IMG/VR virus record: IMGVR_UViG_3300008448_000163
Span: 1-46,117 of that record
Direction: 5' to 3' (one strand)
DNA: 46,117 bases
Source of the DNA: a virus
Under the pieces are notes generated by a model. It was given only the letters and a program-made list of their open reading frames with translations. It made no database searches and was not told where the DNA came from. The position numbers were made by a program, and so were the translations under genes. Shown piece after piece: positions 8,983 to 15,092 of this stretch (its first letter is position 1; the number at the start of each line of letters is the position of its first letter).

Positions 8983-9336
8983 TCATAGCAGGCCCGCCGC
9001 TTCCAAGAGGGGCCGCAGCGGATCGCCGGCCGGAAGGGTCACGGGGTTGGGGCCGACTTCCTGCGTTGCGCAGTAATCGCGCAGGGCCGCCCGGATCGCA
9101 TCGTTCTCGCCCTCCGCTTCGTCCCGCTCGCGCTGCGCTGCGGCGTATCCATCGCGTACGTCGCTCGCCAATCCCTCCAGCTCGTCGAGGAGCTCGTCGA
9201 GCGACTTAGGCGCGGTGAGCGCTTCGATCGTCCGGTCTCGCTTCTGCATTTCCGACGGCGTGCAGCACGTACACGGGCCGAAGTCGGGCACGTCGTTGAG
9301 GTAGTGGGTGCCGGTGCAGTTGTCGCACTTGGCCAT
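8983..9336 (-). CDS. Zinc-binding coiled-coil protein upstream of terL, 117 aa
   Basis: The N-terminus has a Cys cluster that suits a zinc site (MAKCDNCTGTHYLNDV, then GPCTCCTPSEMQ). The middle is a long charged helix (DELLDELEGLASDVRDGYAA, QRERDEAEGENDAIRAALRD), likely a coiled coil. It is the first gene of the packaging operon, behind the operator-promoter at 9367-9396, and stops immediately before the terL GTG. A packaging or regulatory role fits the position. It is not the small terminase, which is recognised elsewhere (12547-13098). Specific function unknown. Confidence 0.65.
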   Translation of the reverse strand: MAKCDNCTGTHYLNDVPDFGPCTCCTPSEMQKRDRTIEALTAPKSLDELLDELEGLASDVRDGYAAAQRERDEAEGENDAIRAALRDYCATQEVGPNPVTLPAGDPLRPLLEAAGLL

Positions 9337-9366
9337 TGTCTCGCCTTCCCCTGTTGTCGTGCGTCA

Positions 9367-9396
9367 GGCGTAGCCGAGAGTTGACGAGCCCGTCAA
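9367..9396 (-). promoter_or_regulatory. Promoter with perfect palindromic operator, copy 2 (packaging operon)
   Basis: The 16-base palindrome TTGACGAGCCCGTCAA at 9381-9396 has perfect 6-base arms and is the most symmetrical of the seven copies. On the minus strand its first arm is a TTGACG -35 box, followed after 18 bases by a weak TACGCC -10. It fires toward the gene at 9336, terL and the portal. It begins right where the lysis terminator ends. Confidence 0.65.
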
Positions 9397-9429
9397 GAGA
9401 AACCCCGCCGCGCAGGGGACGCGGCGGGG
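9397..9429 (-). terminator. Intrinsic terminator of the lysis operon
   Basis: Read on the minus strand, arms of 10 bases (CCCCGCCGCG at + 9403-9412 and its exact complement at 9420-9429) enclose a 7-base loop, and the stem is followed by a T-rich run TTTCTCTT. This ends transcription after the o-spanin gene (stop at 9472) and insulates the operator-promoter of the packaging operon that starts in the T-run. Confidence 0.8.
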
Positions 9430-9471
9430 TCAGGTAGTGCGCGACAGATGCCAGGAGAGGCGACGGGGACG

Positions 9472-9834
9472 CTACGCCCGGCGCAACAGGCGGTCAAGCC
9501 ATGACGGCGGGGGCTTGGCGGCTTCGATCATGGCCCTGCGGATCGCCTCGCACCGCTCCCCGGCCGCAATGACGTCGGCGGTGCGCCCGTTGGCGGTCTC
9601 GAGGCGTCCCGTCTGGCCGTCGAGCGCCTGGCCGACGTCCGCCAACGTGGCGTCAGGGGGTATCAGCGGCACGCCCGGAACCGGCGTCCGGTAGGACTCC
9701 GGCGTCATCTTTGAACAGTCCAGCGCAAGCACGATCGTCTCGATACGTGGGGCGCTCGCACAAGCCACGGCGAAGGGCAGCGACAAAGCGAGGATCAAGA
9801 GGCACGTCAGCCCCCGGCGCGGCGCGAAGTGCAT
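9472..9834 (-). CDS. Outer-membrane spanin subunit (Rz1-like lipoprotein), 120 aa
   Basis: A short signal peptide (MHFAPRRGLTCLLILALSL) ends at a probable lipobox Cys (PFAVAC, Cys ~25). After it come Pro-rich stretches (YRTPVPGVPLIPPD) and a conserved-looking segment (ALDGQTGRLETANGRTADV) seen in Rz1-like lysis proteins. With the i-spanin it would fuse inner and outer membranes at the last step of lysis. I chose the ATG at 9834, preceded by GGAG, over an upstream TTG. The gene overlaps the i-spanin frame by 182 bases, the classic Rz/Rz1 arrangement. The lipobox has Ala instead of Leu at -3. Confidence 0.75.
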   Translation of the reverse strand: MHFAPRRGLTCLLILALSLPFAVACASAPRIETIVLALDCSKMTPESYRTPVPGVPLIPPDATLADVGQALDGQTGRLETANGRTADVIAAGERCEAIRRAMIEAAKPPPSWLDRLLRRA

Positions 9835-10102
9835 CGGCGTTTCTCCGGTCTTGGTCGGCAATCGAGCGTTCTCGCTCCGCGCCGCGTTGGTAGATGCGCC
9901 CGGCGTCCTCGCCGTACTGCGCTTGGGCGGTCGCCCCCGTGGCCGCGGCGGTCGCCGTGGCGGTGTCGGCCGCCGCCTGGTCCGCTGCGCGCCGCGACAG
10001 GCCGAACGGGTCGCCGATGGCGCGCAGGATCGGCGGGACGTAGATAATCGCCAGGATCGCCACGACGCAGGCGGCCAGGACGTAGAGCCCGGCGCGCAGC
10101 AT
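9653..10102 (-). CDS. Inner-membrane spanin subunit (Rz-like), 149 aa
   Basis: The ATG at 10102 overlaps the endolysin stop (ATGA). Residues ~3-25 are one N-terminal membrane span (LRAGLYVLAACVVAILAIIY). The following Ala/Thr/Gln-rich region and QRGAERERSIADQDRRNAD are helical and would form the periplasmic coiled coil expected of an i-spanin. Its 3' half contains the start of the overlapping o-spanin gene. Role: with the o-spanin, it destroys the outer membrane barrier after the endolysin has acted. Confidence 0.75.
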   Translation of the reverse strand: MLRAGLYVLAACVVAILAIIYVPPILRAIGDPFGLSRRAADQAAADTATATAAATGATAQAQYGEDAGRIYQRGAERERSIADQDRRNADALRAAPGADVPLDPRFVAALRRGLCERPTYRDDRACAGLFKDDAGVLPDAGSGRAADTP

Positions 10103-10749
10103 CACGCCGGGCCCCAATCGCCGCCGGTGAGTGCGGCCAGGTACAGGCCGGCCTCGTGCGCGATCTGTTCGGCGCAATCCAGCCCGTTGATGACCTTGCG
10201 CGCCTTGACGAAGTTGTAGGCGTTGGACGTGATGAAATCGCCGAGCTTCACGCCGGTAAACCAGCCGTGTTGCATGCCGTTGACCATGACGAAGGCCGCG
10301 ACGTCCGGGCGCATGGCCAGGTCGGGGTTTTCGACCAGGTCGACGTTGATGCCGGCTTTGCGCAGCTCGCGCGTCGCGACCTCGTAGTTGGCCCGCCAGG
10401 TCAACTGCACGTAGCCCCGGCCGCAGTAGCGCACGCCGTCGCCCGCCCGCGTGTTGCCGTAGCGACGGGCCCGCGCCGGGTCGCGGCCGGCGATATCGTA
10501 CAGTCGCGTCAGGTACTCCCGGCTCCCGCGCTCGCGAATCGGCTGCATCGTGCCGGCCGTCTCGTGATCTGCGGTCGCCAGCGCGTAGGCGGTGAAGCGC
10601 TTCCCCCATCCCGCGCCGCCGCAGGCGTGCAGGATCGCGTTAAGGCCGTCGACTTCGCCCTGGTCGAGCGAGGAGCCGAGAAGGCCGGCGGCGCGCACGT
10701 CCGCGAAGAAACGGGCCGGGGTGCGAAGGGTCGTTCGGGTAACGGTCAC
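10102..10749 (-). CDS. GH19-type endolysin, 215 aa
   Basis: A chitinase-like glycosyl hydrolase 19 lysozyme that cuts peptidoglycan. ATADHETAGTMQPIRERG (~57-74) holds the first catalytic Glu, and YCGRGYVQLTWRANYE (~103-118) is the conserved substrate-groove motif. The N-terminus has the usual EVDGLNAILHACGG helix. There is no signal peptide or SAR anchor, so release depends on the holin. I chose the GTG at 10749, which overlaps the holin stop (GTGA) and has AGAGGA upstream. The length is typical of single-domain phage GH19 endolysins. Confidence 0.9.
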   Translation of the reverse strand: MTVTRTTLRTPARFFADVRAAGLLGSSLDQGEVDGLNAILHACGGAGWGKRFTAYALATADHETAGTMQPIRERGSREYLTRLYDIAGRDPARARRYGNTRAGDGVRYCGRGYVQLTWRANYEVATRELRKAGINVDLVENPDLAMRPDVAAFVMVNGMQHGWFTGVKLGDFITSNAYNFVKARKVINGLDCAEQIAHEAGLYLAALTGGDWGPA

Positions 10750-11036
10750 GGGGTTGGGTCCTCTTTCGGTTCCGTTGCGGACGTGCCGCGGACCATGGCC
10801 CATACCGCACCGGCGACAAGGCCGAAGTAGGAGCCGAGCCCGCCCAAATACATGCCCCACTCGCCAAGGTCCGGGTGCCCTTCGGCGCGCAGCGTAGCGA
10901 CGCCGGCCGCGACGGTGATGCCGATGGCCAGGACCATAGCGACCAGGAATAGCACGACGGCCAGGCCCCGGCCGATGGCGAAGGTCTCGCCGTCGCGGGC
11001 CGTCAGCCAATCGTTGAGAATGGATATGGGTCTCAT
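10746..11036 (-). CDS. Putative holin, 96 aa, two membrane spans
   Basis: The ATG at 11036 (MRPISILNDWLTARDGETFA) overlaps the upstream stop. Two hydrophobic segments are visible: ~28-52 (GLAVVLFLVAMVLAIGITVA) and ~63-85 (WGMYLGGLGSYFGLVAGAVW), with a charged C-tail (SATEPKEDPTP). Size, topology and its place directly before the endolysin support a holin that forms the inner-membrane lesion. The two neighbouring membrane proteins upstream could share or regulate this role. Confidence 0.75.
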   Translation of the reverse strand: MRPISILNDWLTARDGETFAIGRGLAVVLFLVAMVLAIGITVAAGVATLRAEGHPDLGEWGMYLGGLGSYFGLVAGAVWAMVRGTSATEPKEDPTP

Positions 11037-11194
11037 CCGCCAAGCCCCGCGAGCCATTTCAGGAGGCCCGACTTCATGACGACAATCGTGCCGGTGACGC
11101 CGGCCGCGCCGCCCGTCACCCACGCAATCGCCTTCTCAATCGCGCCTATCCGCTTCTCCAGCGTCTCGACGCGTTCCGCCAGCTCGTCGATCAT
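11033..11194 (-). CDS. XhlA-like small holin-associated protein, 53 aa
   Basis: The ATG at 11194 opens a frame with an N-terminal heptad-like helix (MIDELAERVETLEKRIGAIE) followed by one membrane span (VTGGAAGVTGTIVVMKSGLL). This layout is that of XhlA/hemolysin-type phage proteins that sit next to holins and hold the membrane complex at the envelope. It overlaps both neighbours by 4 bases (ATGA). Confidence 0.65.
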   Translation of the reverse strand: MIDELAERVETLEKRIGAIEKAIAWVTGGAAGVTGTIVVMKSGLLKWLAGLGG

Positions 11195-11727
11195 CGCCGG
11201 GGCCTTTCGCCGTGCGGCACAGTAGCAGCAACGCCGCGATGAAGCAGAGCGAAGCGAGCCCGAACATAGCGACCCACATAGAAGCCCCCGGCCACGCCTA
11301 GAATCGCCAGCTCGATAAGGAATAGGGTGTTTATCGGCCACGGATAGACACGCACGAGAACGTCGACGCCGGCCCCGTTCGCGAACAGATGCGACGCCGC
11401 CAGAAGGCCCCAATACAGCACGTGGATTCCGCATTGCGCCGTGAAGGCGATGGCCAGCCATCGGGGCCACCACCCGCTCGACGCTCTGCGCGACGACCAC
11501 CAGGCCACCGTTGCGCATATCAGGTCTTGCGGCGGCATGTGCGCCGACGACCAAGGCGGCTCATTCGCCTCAACGATGAGCGCGCTGACGACGGTGAAAG
11601 CGAAGACGACCACGGCCGCGGCGAACAGGTCGAGCGCGGCGCGGTTGACGACATAGGCCAGGATGCAGACGACGACCATGGCGACGGTCGCGAGCTGATA
11701 CAGCGTCGTCACGTCCTGCCACGTCAC
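11191..11727 (-). CDS. Four-span membrane protein in the lysis cassette, 178 aa
   Basis: The start is a GTG at 11727 overlapping the upstream stop (GTGA). Hydrophobic segments lie at about 12-30 (ATVAMVVVCILAYVV), 33-52 (LDLFAAAVVVFAFTVVSALI), 91-115 (WLAIAFTAQCGIHVLYWGLL) and 135-158 (TLFLIELAILGVAGGFYVG). The C-tail is Arg-rich, so it would be cytoplasmic. It may be an unusual holin partner or antiholin, but no family is recognised. Position in the lysis operon is the only functional clue. Confidence 0.55.
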   Translation of the reverse strand: MTWQDVTTLYQLATVAMVVVCILAYVVNRAALDLFAAAVVVFAFTVVSALIVEANEPPWSSAHMPPQDLICATVAWWSSRRASSGWWPRWLAIAFTAQCGIHVLYWGLLAASHLFANGAGVDVLVRVYPWPINTLFLIELAILGVAGGFYVGRYVRARFALLHRGVAATVPHGERPRR

Positions 11728-12011
11728 GGGGCGGGGTCCGGCGGCGGGGGCGGGGGTTTGTCGTCGGCCGACCCGCCGCTTTCGGACATGACGGACGGGC
11801 CGTCCAGGAAGGCCGTTACGTCGCGGGCGGTCTCGTCTGCCAGGGCGTGCGCCCGGCGCGAGAGGCGCAACACGCGCTGGAGCTTGGCGGCCTGGTCGTG
11901 CGCCCCTTGCGCCTGCGCGAAGGTGATCGCCTGCGATAGCTTGGCTTCCGCCGTCAGCATCGAATGTTGAATCACCGCCGCGAGCGCCACTGATTCGGTC
12001 CTGACGTCCAT
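11724..12011 (-). CDS. Small helical protein with Pro-rich tail, 95 aa
   Basis: The start chosen is the ATG at 12011 (MDVRTESVALAAVIQHSMLT) with a G-rich sequence just upstream. The body is helical and Ala/Gln-rich (LSQAITFAQAQGAHDQAAKL), and the end is a polyproline tail (KPPPPPPDPAP). No membrane span or known domain. It sits between the zinc-finger peptide and the membrane proteins of the lysis operon. Function unknown. Confidence 0.5.
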   Translation of the reverse strand: MDVRTESVALAAVIQHSMLTAEAKLSQAITFAQAQGAHDQAAKLQRVLRLSRRAHALADETARDVTAFLDGPSVMSESGGSADDKPPPPPPDPAP

Positions 12012-12043
12012 GCGCGCCCCCGCGAAACCTGCCCTCGTGTAAC

Positions 12044-12220
12044 CTATCCTCGCACCGGGGCGCAACACTCCCCGCACCAGAAGCCGCCAGGGCGGCCGTG
12101 CGCCGGCTCGTGGCACCTTGGGCAGTCCGGCACGATCGCGGGCGCTGGCGGGGCTCCTGCGCGGCGGGACGGCCGGTCGGCGACGAGAAGCGCCTGTTCG
12201 CGGACGTCGGCGCGGGTCAT
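12044..12220 (-). CDS. Zinc-finger-like peptide, 58 aa
   Basis: The ATG at 12220 overlaps the stop of the TetR-type gene (ATGA). The first half is Arg/Ala-rich (MTRADVREQALLVADRPSRR), and the second has two Cys pairs typical of a zinc ribbon (VPDCPRCHEPAHGRPGG, then FWCGECCAPVRG). Small zinc ribbons often bind nucleic acid or act as adaptors. The overlap and the clear metal site support a real gene. It may act with the adjacent DNA-binding protein. Confidence 0.6.
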   Translation of the reverse strand: MTRADVREQALLVADRPSRRAGAPPAPAIVPDCPRCHEPAHGRPGGFWCGECCAPVRG

Positions 12221-12504
12221 AGGGTGCCCACGACCGCAGCAATCGACTCCCCGCCCGTTGCGACGACCAGGCGCGCGGCAAGCAAGCGGCCTTGCTCCGG
12301 CGTCAGCGGCCCGTGACCATGAACGGCCGCGTAGACGGCGGCCTTGTCGGGGTAGTGCGCGAAGATAGCCCCGGTCGACAGGCCCGCGGCGGTCGCCAGC
12401 TCGCGAATGGTCGTGCGCTCGTAGCCCTGCACGGCGAATAGCGCGGCGGCCGTCTGGCGGATCAAGGCGTTGGTCTTCGTCTTCTGGTCGGCTCGTTTGG
12501 TCAC
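12217..12504 (-). CDS. Truncated TetR-type DNA-binding protein, 95 aa
   Basis: Residues ~12-60 fit a TetR N-terminal helix-turn-helix (ALFAVQGYERTTIRELATAA followed by GLSTGAIFAHYPDKAAVYAA). TetR proteins normally run to about 200 residues with a ligand-binding, dimerising C-terminal domain; here only ~35 residues follow the HTH region. The start is GTG at 12504 with AGGAG upstream. It is the second gene after the small terminase and heads the lysis genes, so it may time lysis. It is one of two short TetR-like proteins in this genome, and either could recognise the shared operator. Confidence 0.8.
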   Translation of the reverse strand: MTKRADQKTKTNALIRQTAAALFAVQGYERTTIRELATAAGLSTGAIFAHYPDKAAVYAAVHGHGPLTPEQGRLLAARLVVATGGESIAAVVGTL

Positions 12505-12546
12505 GGTGTCGTCTCCTGTTGAGAGACCCCGGATAACCGAACGGCG

Positions 12547-13098
12547 TTAGTGTGTCGAGCCCTTGGCTCCGGCCGCGTTGCGCATCATGAGTTCGTAACG
12601 CCGGGCCGCCTCGTGTTGGTCGATATCGAGCCCCATGCCGTCAAGCGGGTTTTCCGCGTCGCCGGTGATGAGGCGATCGTTGAAGCCGCCCAACATGCGG
12701 ATGGCGTCGCGAAGCGCCGCGTCCTGGTCGGCCATGATGAGCTCGAGGCCCTGGCGGGTTTGCTTGACGCCCCGGTAGAGCAGGAGGGCGGAATCGGACA
12801 GGGCGTCCGTATCCTTGAACACCGCCACCGGGACGCCAGCGCCCCCGCATTCCTTGCAATCGACGTTGAGGGGCCCGAACCGTTGGAAGCCGAAGCCGCC
12901 GGCAATGTCGGGCACCGGCTGCGGCGGCCGGGCGGTCGTGGCCTCCTGGAGCGCCGCTAGATACTCCTCCTCGCGCCACTGATACCGCCCGCCCTCGCCG
13001 TTGCAATGGCGGCAACAGCCGCGCCGCAGCTCGACAAGCTCACGGGGGTCCGCCGTCGCGATGGCGACCAGGCGCGCGAATGCGGTCTTCGTATCCAT
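12547..13098 (-). CDS. terS: Terminase small subunit (zinc-finger type), 183 aa
   Basis: The start MDTKTAFARLVAIATADPRE, the motif CCRHCNGEGGRYQWREEEY (~28-46) and a second Cys pair (CKECGGAGVPVAVF, ~80-93) match a family of phage small terminases that carry a DnaJ-like CxxCxGxG zinc module. LLYRGVKQTRQGLELIMADQ is also typical. The protein recognises phage DNA and loads the large subunit. It lies next to the repeat region at 13.1-13.7 kb, and small terminases often bind near their own gene, so a packaging (pac) role for that region is possible. The predicted transcript starts at or near the ATG, with no Shine-Dalgarno visible. Confidence 0.8.
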   Translation of the reverse strand: MDTKTAFARLVAIATADPRELVELRRGCCRHCNGEGGRYQWREEEYLAALQEATTARPPQPVPDIAGGFGFQRFGPLNVDCKECGGAGVPVAVFKDTDALSDSALLLYRGVKQTRQGLELIMADQDAALRDAIRMLGGFNDRLITGDAENPLDGMGLDIDQHEAARRYELMMRNAAGAKGSTH

Positions 13099-13104
13099 GG
13101 CCAG

Positions 13105-13133
13105 AACGTAGCGTTACGACGGTGTTCACGCAA
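13105..13133 (-). promoter_or_regulatory. Probable terS promoter with a GTAACG box in the spacer
   Basis: On the minus strand TTGCGT (+ 13128-13133), a 17-base spacer and TACGTT (+ 13105-13110) form a plausible promoter. The predicted start falls at the terS ATG (13098), implying a leaderless message. The spacer holds GTAACG (+ 13112-13117), the same hexamer that is repeated inside the nearby double-HTH gene, so that protein may control terS. Confidence 0.45.
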
Positions 13134-13292
13134 TGCCGGGGCCGGCCGGGCATACCGGAACGGCGCAAACCCTTGTGGCGTAAGGCTTTGCGGAGATTGT
13201 GGCGAGTTTCATTCCGGGACGCCACAATTGATACCGGACCAAGCGCAAACCCTTGTGACGTAAGGCTTTGCGGAGATATAACAGCGTTATCA

Positions 13293-13310
13293 TTCCGGTA
13301 TATACCGGAA
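13293..13310. repeat. Perfect 18-bp palindrome, copy A
   Basis: TTCCGGTATATACCGGAA reads the same on both strands. Single half-sites (ATACCGGA or TTCCGGTA forms) occur at about 13152, 13231, 13361, 13588, 13668 and 13687. It lies at the edge of the AT-rich core. It is probably a dimer-binding operator or iteron. Confidence 0.8.
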
Positions 13311-13516
13311 CAACTTAAGTTATTGAAATCGTTAGAGAATATAGGTGTTTTTTAGACCCATTCCGGTACAAACGTCAAATCGCCTTACGTGTGCGCGCTT
13401 GCGCAGGCCCGCCCGCTACGTACGCAGGCGCGCACGGATTTTGGGCTCCTGGTCGAAAAGCGCCCTCCGCACCGCTCCGACCCCCATTTTCCCTAACGAA
13501 TTCAGCGCGTTGTCCG

Positions 13517-13534
13517 TTCCGGTATATACCGGAA
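13517..13534. repeat. Perfect 18-bp palindrome, copy B
   Basis: An identical copy of TTCCGGTATATACCGGAA on the other side of the AT-rich core, 22 bases before the third 27-bp palindrome. The matched flanking arrangement suggests a protein-binding array rather than chance. Confidence 0.8.
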
Positions 13535-13721
13535 TGATACCGACGTTATATCGCCGCAAACCCTTGTGGCGTAAGGCTTTGCTCTTGGTCCGGTATCAAT
13601 TAAGGCGTCCCGGCCAAATCCCGGCCGCAGATCGCCGCAAACCCTTGTGGCATAAGGGCTTGAGCCTAGTCCGGTATCAAATCGGCATACCGGAATGGCC
13701 CTAGTGAGCAAATTCAATCAC

Positions 13722-13985
13722 TTAGCCGTACAGCGCGCGCTTGACGGCATGTAACGGCACTTCCAGGCGTAACGCTATTTGCTCCAGCTTGTGCCCGCTA
13801 CGCCGTAACGCCCGCACCTCATCGCTACGTAACGCGTAACGCGGAGCCTTGCGTAACGCTACGCCCTCCCGCTCCCGGCGTAACGCGCCCGCTACGGCGT
13901 TACGGGAGATACGTAACGCGAGCGCTATTTGCCCATACGTCTTTCCAGCGTTGCGCAACTCAACGATGCGGGCGCGGCTCATCAT
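13722..13985 (-). CDS. Double helix-turn-helix DNA-binding protein, 87 aa
   Basis: The ATG at 13985 overlaps the stop of the upstream gene. Two similar HTH units fill the protein: RIVELRNAGKTYGQIALALR with SRNAVAGALRRE, and VRALRRSGHKLEQIALRLEV with PLHAVKRALYG. The form recalls GcrA- or resolvase-type HTH motifs, possibly from duplication. The triplet ALR recurs and is mostly encoded GCG-TTA-CG; TTA is a Leu codon otherwise rare by eye in this GC-rich genome. The gene borders the repeat region, so it may bind there, at its own coding sequence, or at the terS promoter. A replication initiator or regulator role is inference. Confidence 0.75.
   Translation of the reverse strand: MMSRARIVELRNAGKTYGQIALALRISRNAVAGALRREREGVALRKAPRYALRSDEVRALRRSGHKLEQIALRLEVPLHAVKRALYG
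13751..13918. repeat. Nine GTAACG/CGTTAC hexamers inside the double-HTH gene
   Basis: Hexamers start at 13751, 13769, 13805, 13829, 13836, 13853, 13880, 13898 and 13913 (all GTAACG on + except CGTTAC at 13898). Most are extended to GCGTAACGC. Seven place a TTA Leu codon in the gene. Further copies lie at 13112 (terS promoter) and 14342 (upstream gene). They may be binding sites layered on coding sequence, comparable with iterons inside the lambda O gene. Confidence 0.7.
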
Positions 13986-14365
13986 CGCAGCGCCTCCCGC
14001 ACCGCCTCGACCATGGCCGTGACCACCTCGCGCGCCGGCCGGTTGGCGTCCGTGAAGCCCGTCGAGGGCAGTCCTGACGCCATGGTCACGGGGAGGGCGT
14101 CGAAAGCGCTCCAGTCGACCGCCAGGGCGTCCAGGGCCGCCACGCACGCGAGGGCTTGCACGAGCGACAGGGTCGGCCGGCCGGTGAGCGAGTCGATCCG
14201 CGCGCCGCTGCGGCGGTGGAACAGGGACCACGTCTTGCTGGACTCGTACTCGCGCACCGCGGCCCATCTGGAGCCCTCGTGCGTCGTCCAGGCCCGGTGC
14301 GCTCGAAAGACGGTGCGCTGGCGGACATTGCCGCAGAGCTGCGTTACGGCGAGGCGTTTGGTCAT
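13982..14365 (-). CDS. Hypothetical protein, 127 aa
   Basis: The ATG at 14365 (MTKRLAVTQLCGNVRQRTVF) is 4 bases after the methylase-like gene. A middle segment (SSKTWSLFHRRSGARIDSLT) and a helical end (EVVTAMVEAVREALR) are visible, but no known domain. It overlaps the start of the double-HTH gene, so it belongs to the same early operon. Function unknown. Confidence 0.5.
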   Translation of the reverse strand: MTKRLAVTQLCGNVRQRTVFRAHRAWTTHEGSRWAAVREYESSKTWSLFHRRSGARIDSLTGRPTLSLVQALACVAALDALAVDWSAFDALPVTMASGLPSTGFTDANRPAREVVTAMVEAVREALR

Positions 14366-14369
14366 TTGG

Positions 14370-15092
14370 TCAGCTCCAGTTGAGCGCGAAGGCGCGCGCG
14401 ATGCCGGGATACGTGGCGCTGCGCTCTTTCCAGCGGTCAGCGGATGGGGCGAGGCGGTTCTGTCCGCTGTCCGTCTGGTTGGCCCAACGGGGCAGGCTGC
14501 GCGCGCCGCAGAGGCCGCACGCTTCGGCGCGCCACGGTGCGTCCTTGGGCCGGCCGGCCACGGTGTCGCCGCAGCCGCCGCAGACGAGCCGGGGAGGCGT
14601 GAACCGGGCCGGCTCGATACGCAGGGGCGGCAGGCCGCGCAGCCATAGGCACGTCGACTTGCTGGCGTCGTCGCCAAACATCCAAGGGTGAATGATCTGG
14701 TCCGGCTTGCGGATCGCGGTGTTGACTGCCCCCACCGGGTTTTCGATGGCGACCCGCGGAATCGGTGCGTCGAGGAGCGCGCCGAAGAACAGGAGCGCCG
14801 CGTTCCGCGCCTCGCGTCGAGCCTCGCCGGTAAGCGTGCCGGGCTTGACCTTGCGCCCGACGTCGTCACGAAACGCCCATTCGGCCGCCCCGGTCAGGTA
14901 GGTGCACGGCGGGTGCGCAATCATCATGTCCCATCCGCCGGAATACGCCGCCACGATCGCGTCGCCTTGGATATGGAAGGGAGAGCCGTCATCGGCCGGC
15001 AACAGGTCGCAGGACCACGCATCCCAGCCGGCGGCGCGCAGCGCTTCCCGCGTGCGTCCAGAGCTCTCGCAGTTGACGAGCGCGCGCATCAC
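14370..15092 (-). CDS. Phage cytosine-methylase-like protein, 240 aa
   Basis: The N-terminus resembles the SAM-binding start of C5-type methylases (MRALVNCESSGRTREALRAA). MIAHPPCTYLTGAAEWAF (~57-74) holds the Pro-Cys pair of a catalytic loop, and RVAIENPVGAVN (~110-121) resembles the ENV/ENP motif. IIHPWMFGDDASKSTCLWLR is highly typical of this phage family. A zinc-ribbon insertion (CGGCGD, CGLCGA) lies at ~170-197. The family is often annotated as DNA cytosine methylase, though canonical motifs are only partly present, so activity is uncertain. It could protect phage DNA from restriction. Confidence 0.7.
   Translation of the reverse strand: MMRALVNCESSGRTREALRAAGWDAWSCDLLPADDGSPFHIQGDAIVAAYSGGWDMMIAHPPCTYLTGAAEWAFRDDVGRKVKPGTLTGEARREARNAALLFFGALLDAPIPRVAIENPVGAVNTAIRKPDQIIHPWMFGDDASKSTCLWLRGLPPLRIEPARFTPPRLVCGGCGDTVAGRPKDAPWRAEACGLCGARSLPRWANQTDSGQNRLAPSADRWKERSATYPGIARAFALNWS

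Larger units (their letters stand above)
13165..13663. repeat. Four copies of a 27-bp interrupted palindrome
   Basis: Copies at 13165-13191, 13245-13271, 13556-13582 and 13637-13663 share GCAAACCCTT, then GTGGCGT or a close variant, then AAGGCTTTGC. The two arms are complementary in 9 of 10 positions. Copies 1 and 2 also share GCGGAGAT at the 3' side; copies 3 and 4 share TCGCC at the 5' side. Copy 4 has drifted in its right arm. Spacing within the two pairs is about 80 bases. Confidence 0.85.
13140..13720. other. Gene-free repeat region, candidate replication origin or packaging/loading site
   Basis: This is the only long stretch without a convincing gene. It holds four ~27-base interrupted palindromes, two perfect 18-base palindromes, at least six half-sites of the latter, and an AT-rich core at about 13,310-13,355 (lower in GC than anywhere near it). 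Both palindrome types occur on either side of the core. Such architecture, beside the small terminase and a DNA-binding protein, suits an origin, a pac site or a partition-type site. Which of these it is cannot be decided from sequence alone. Confidence 0.6.

Noticed and set aside
8983-9336. The gene before terL as the small terminase.
   Set aside because: It has a zinc motif and coiled coil but no terminase features, while 12547-13098 fits a known small terminase family well.
9835-9861. An upstream TTG start for the o-spanin (27 bases longer).
   Set aside because: TTG is a weak start, and the ATG at 9834 has a GGAG site and gives a better signal peptide.
13165-13663. The spaced repeats could be a CRISPR array.
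   Set aside because: There are only four copies with uneven spacing (53 to 284 bases between them), the repeats are themselves interrupted palindromes, and the spacers contain further palindromes and half-sites; no cas genes are near.
13982-15092. A temperate-phage immunity or integration module near the regulators.
   Set aside because: I found no integrase, recombinase, Cro/CI-type pair or attachment-like repeats; the short TetR proteins alone do not show a temperate life style.
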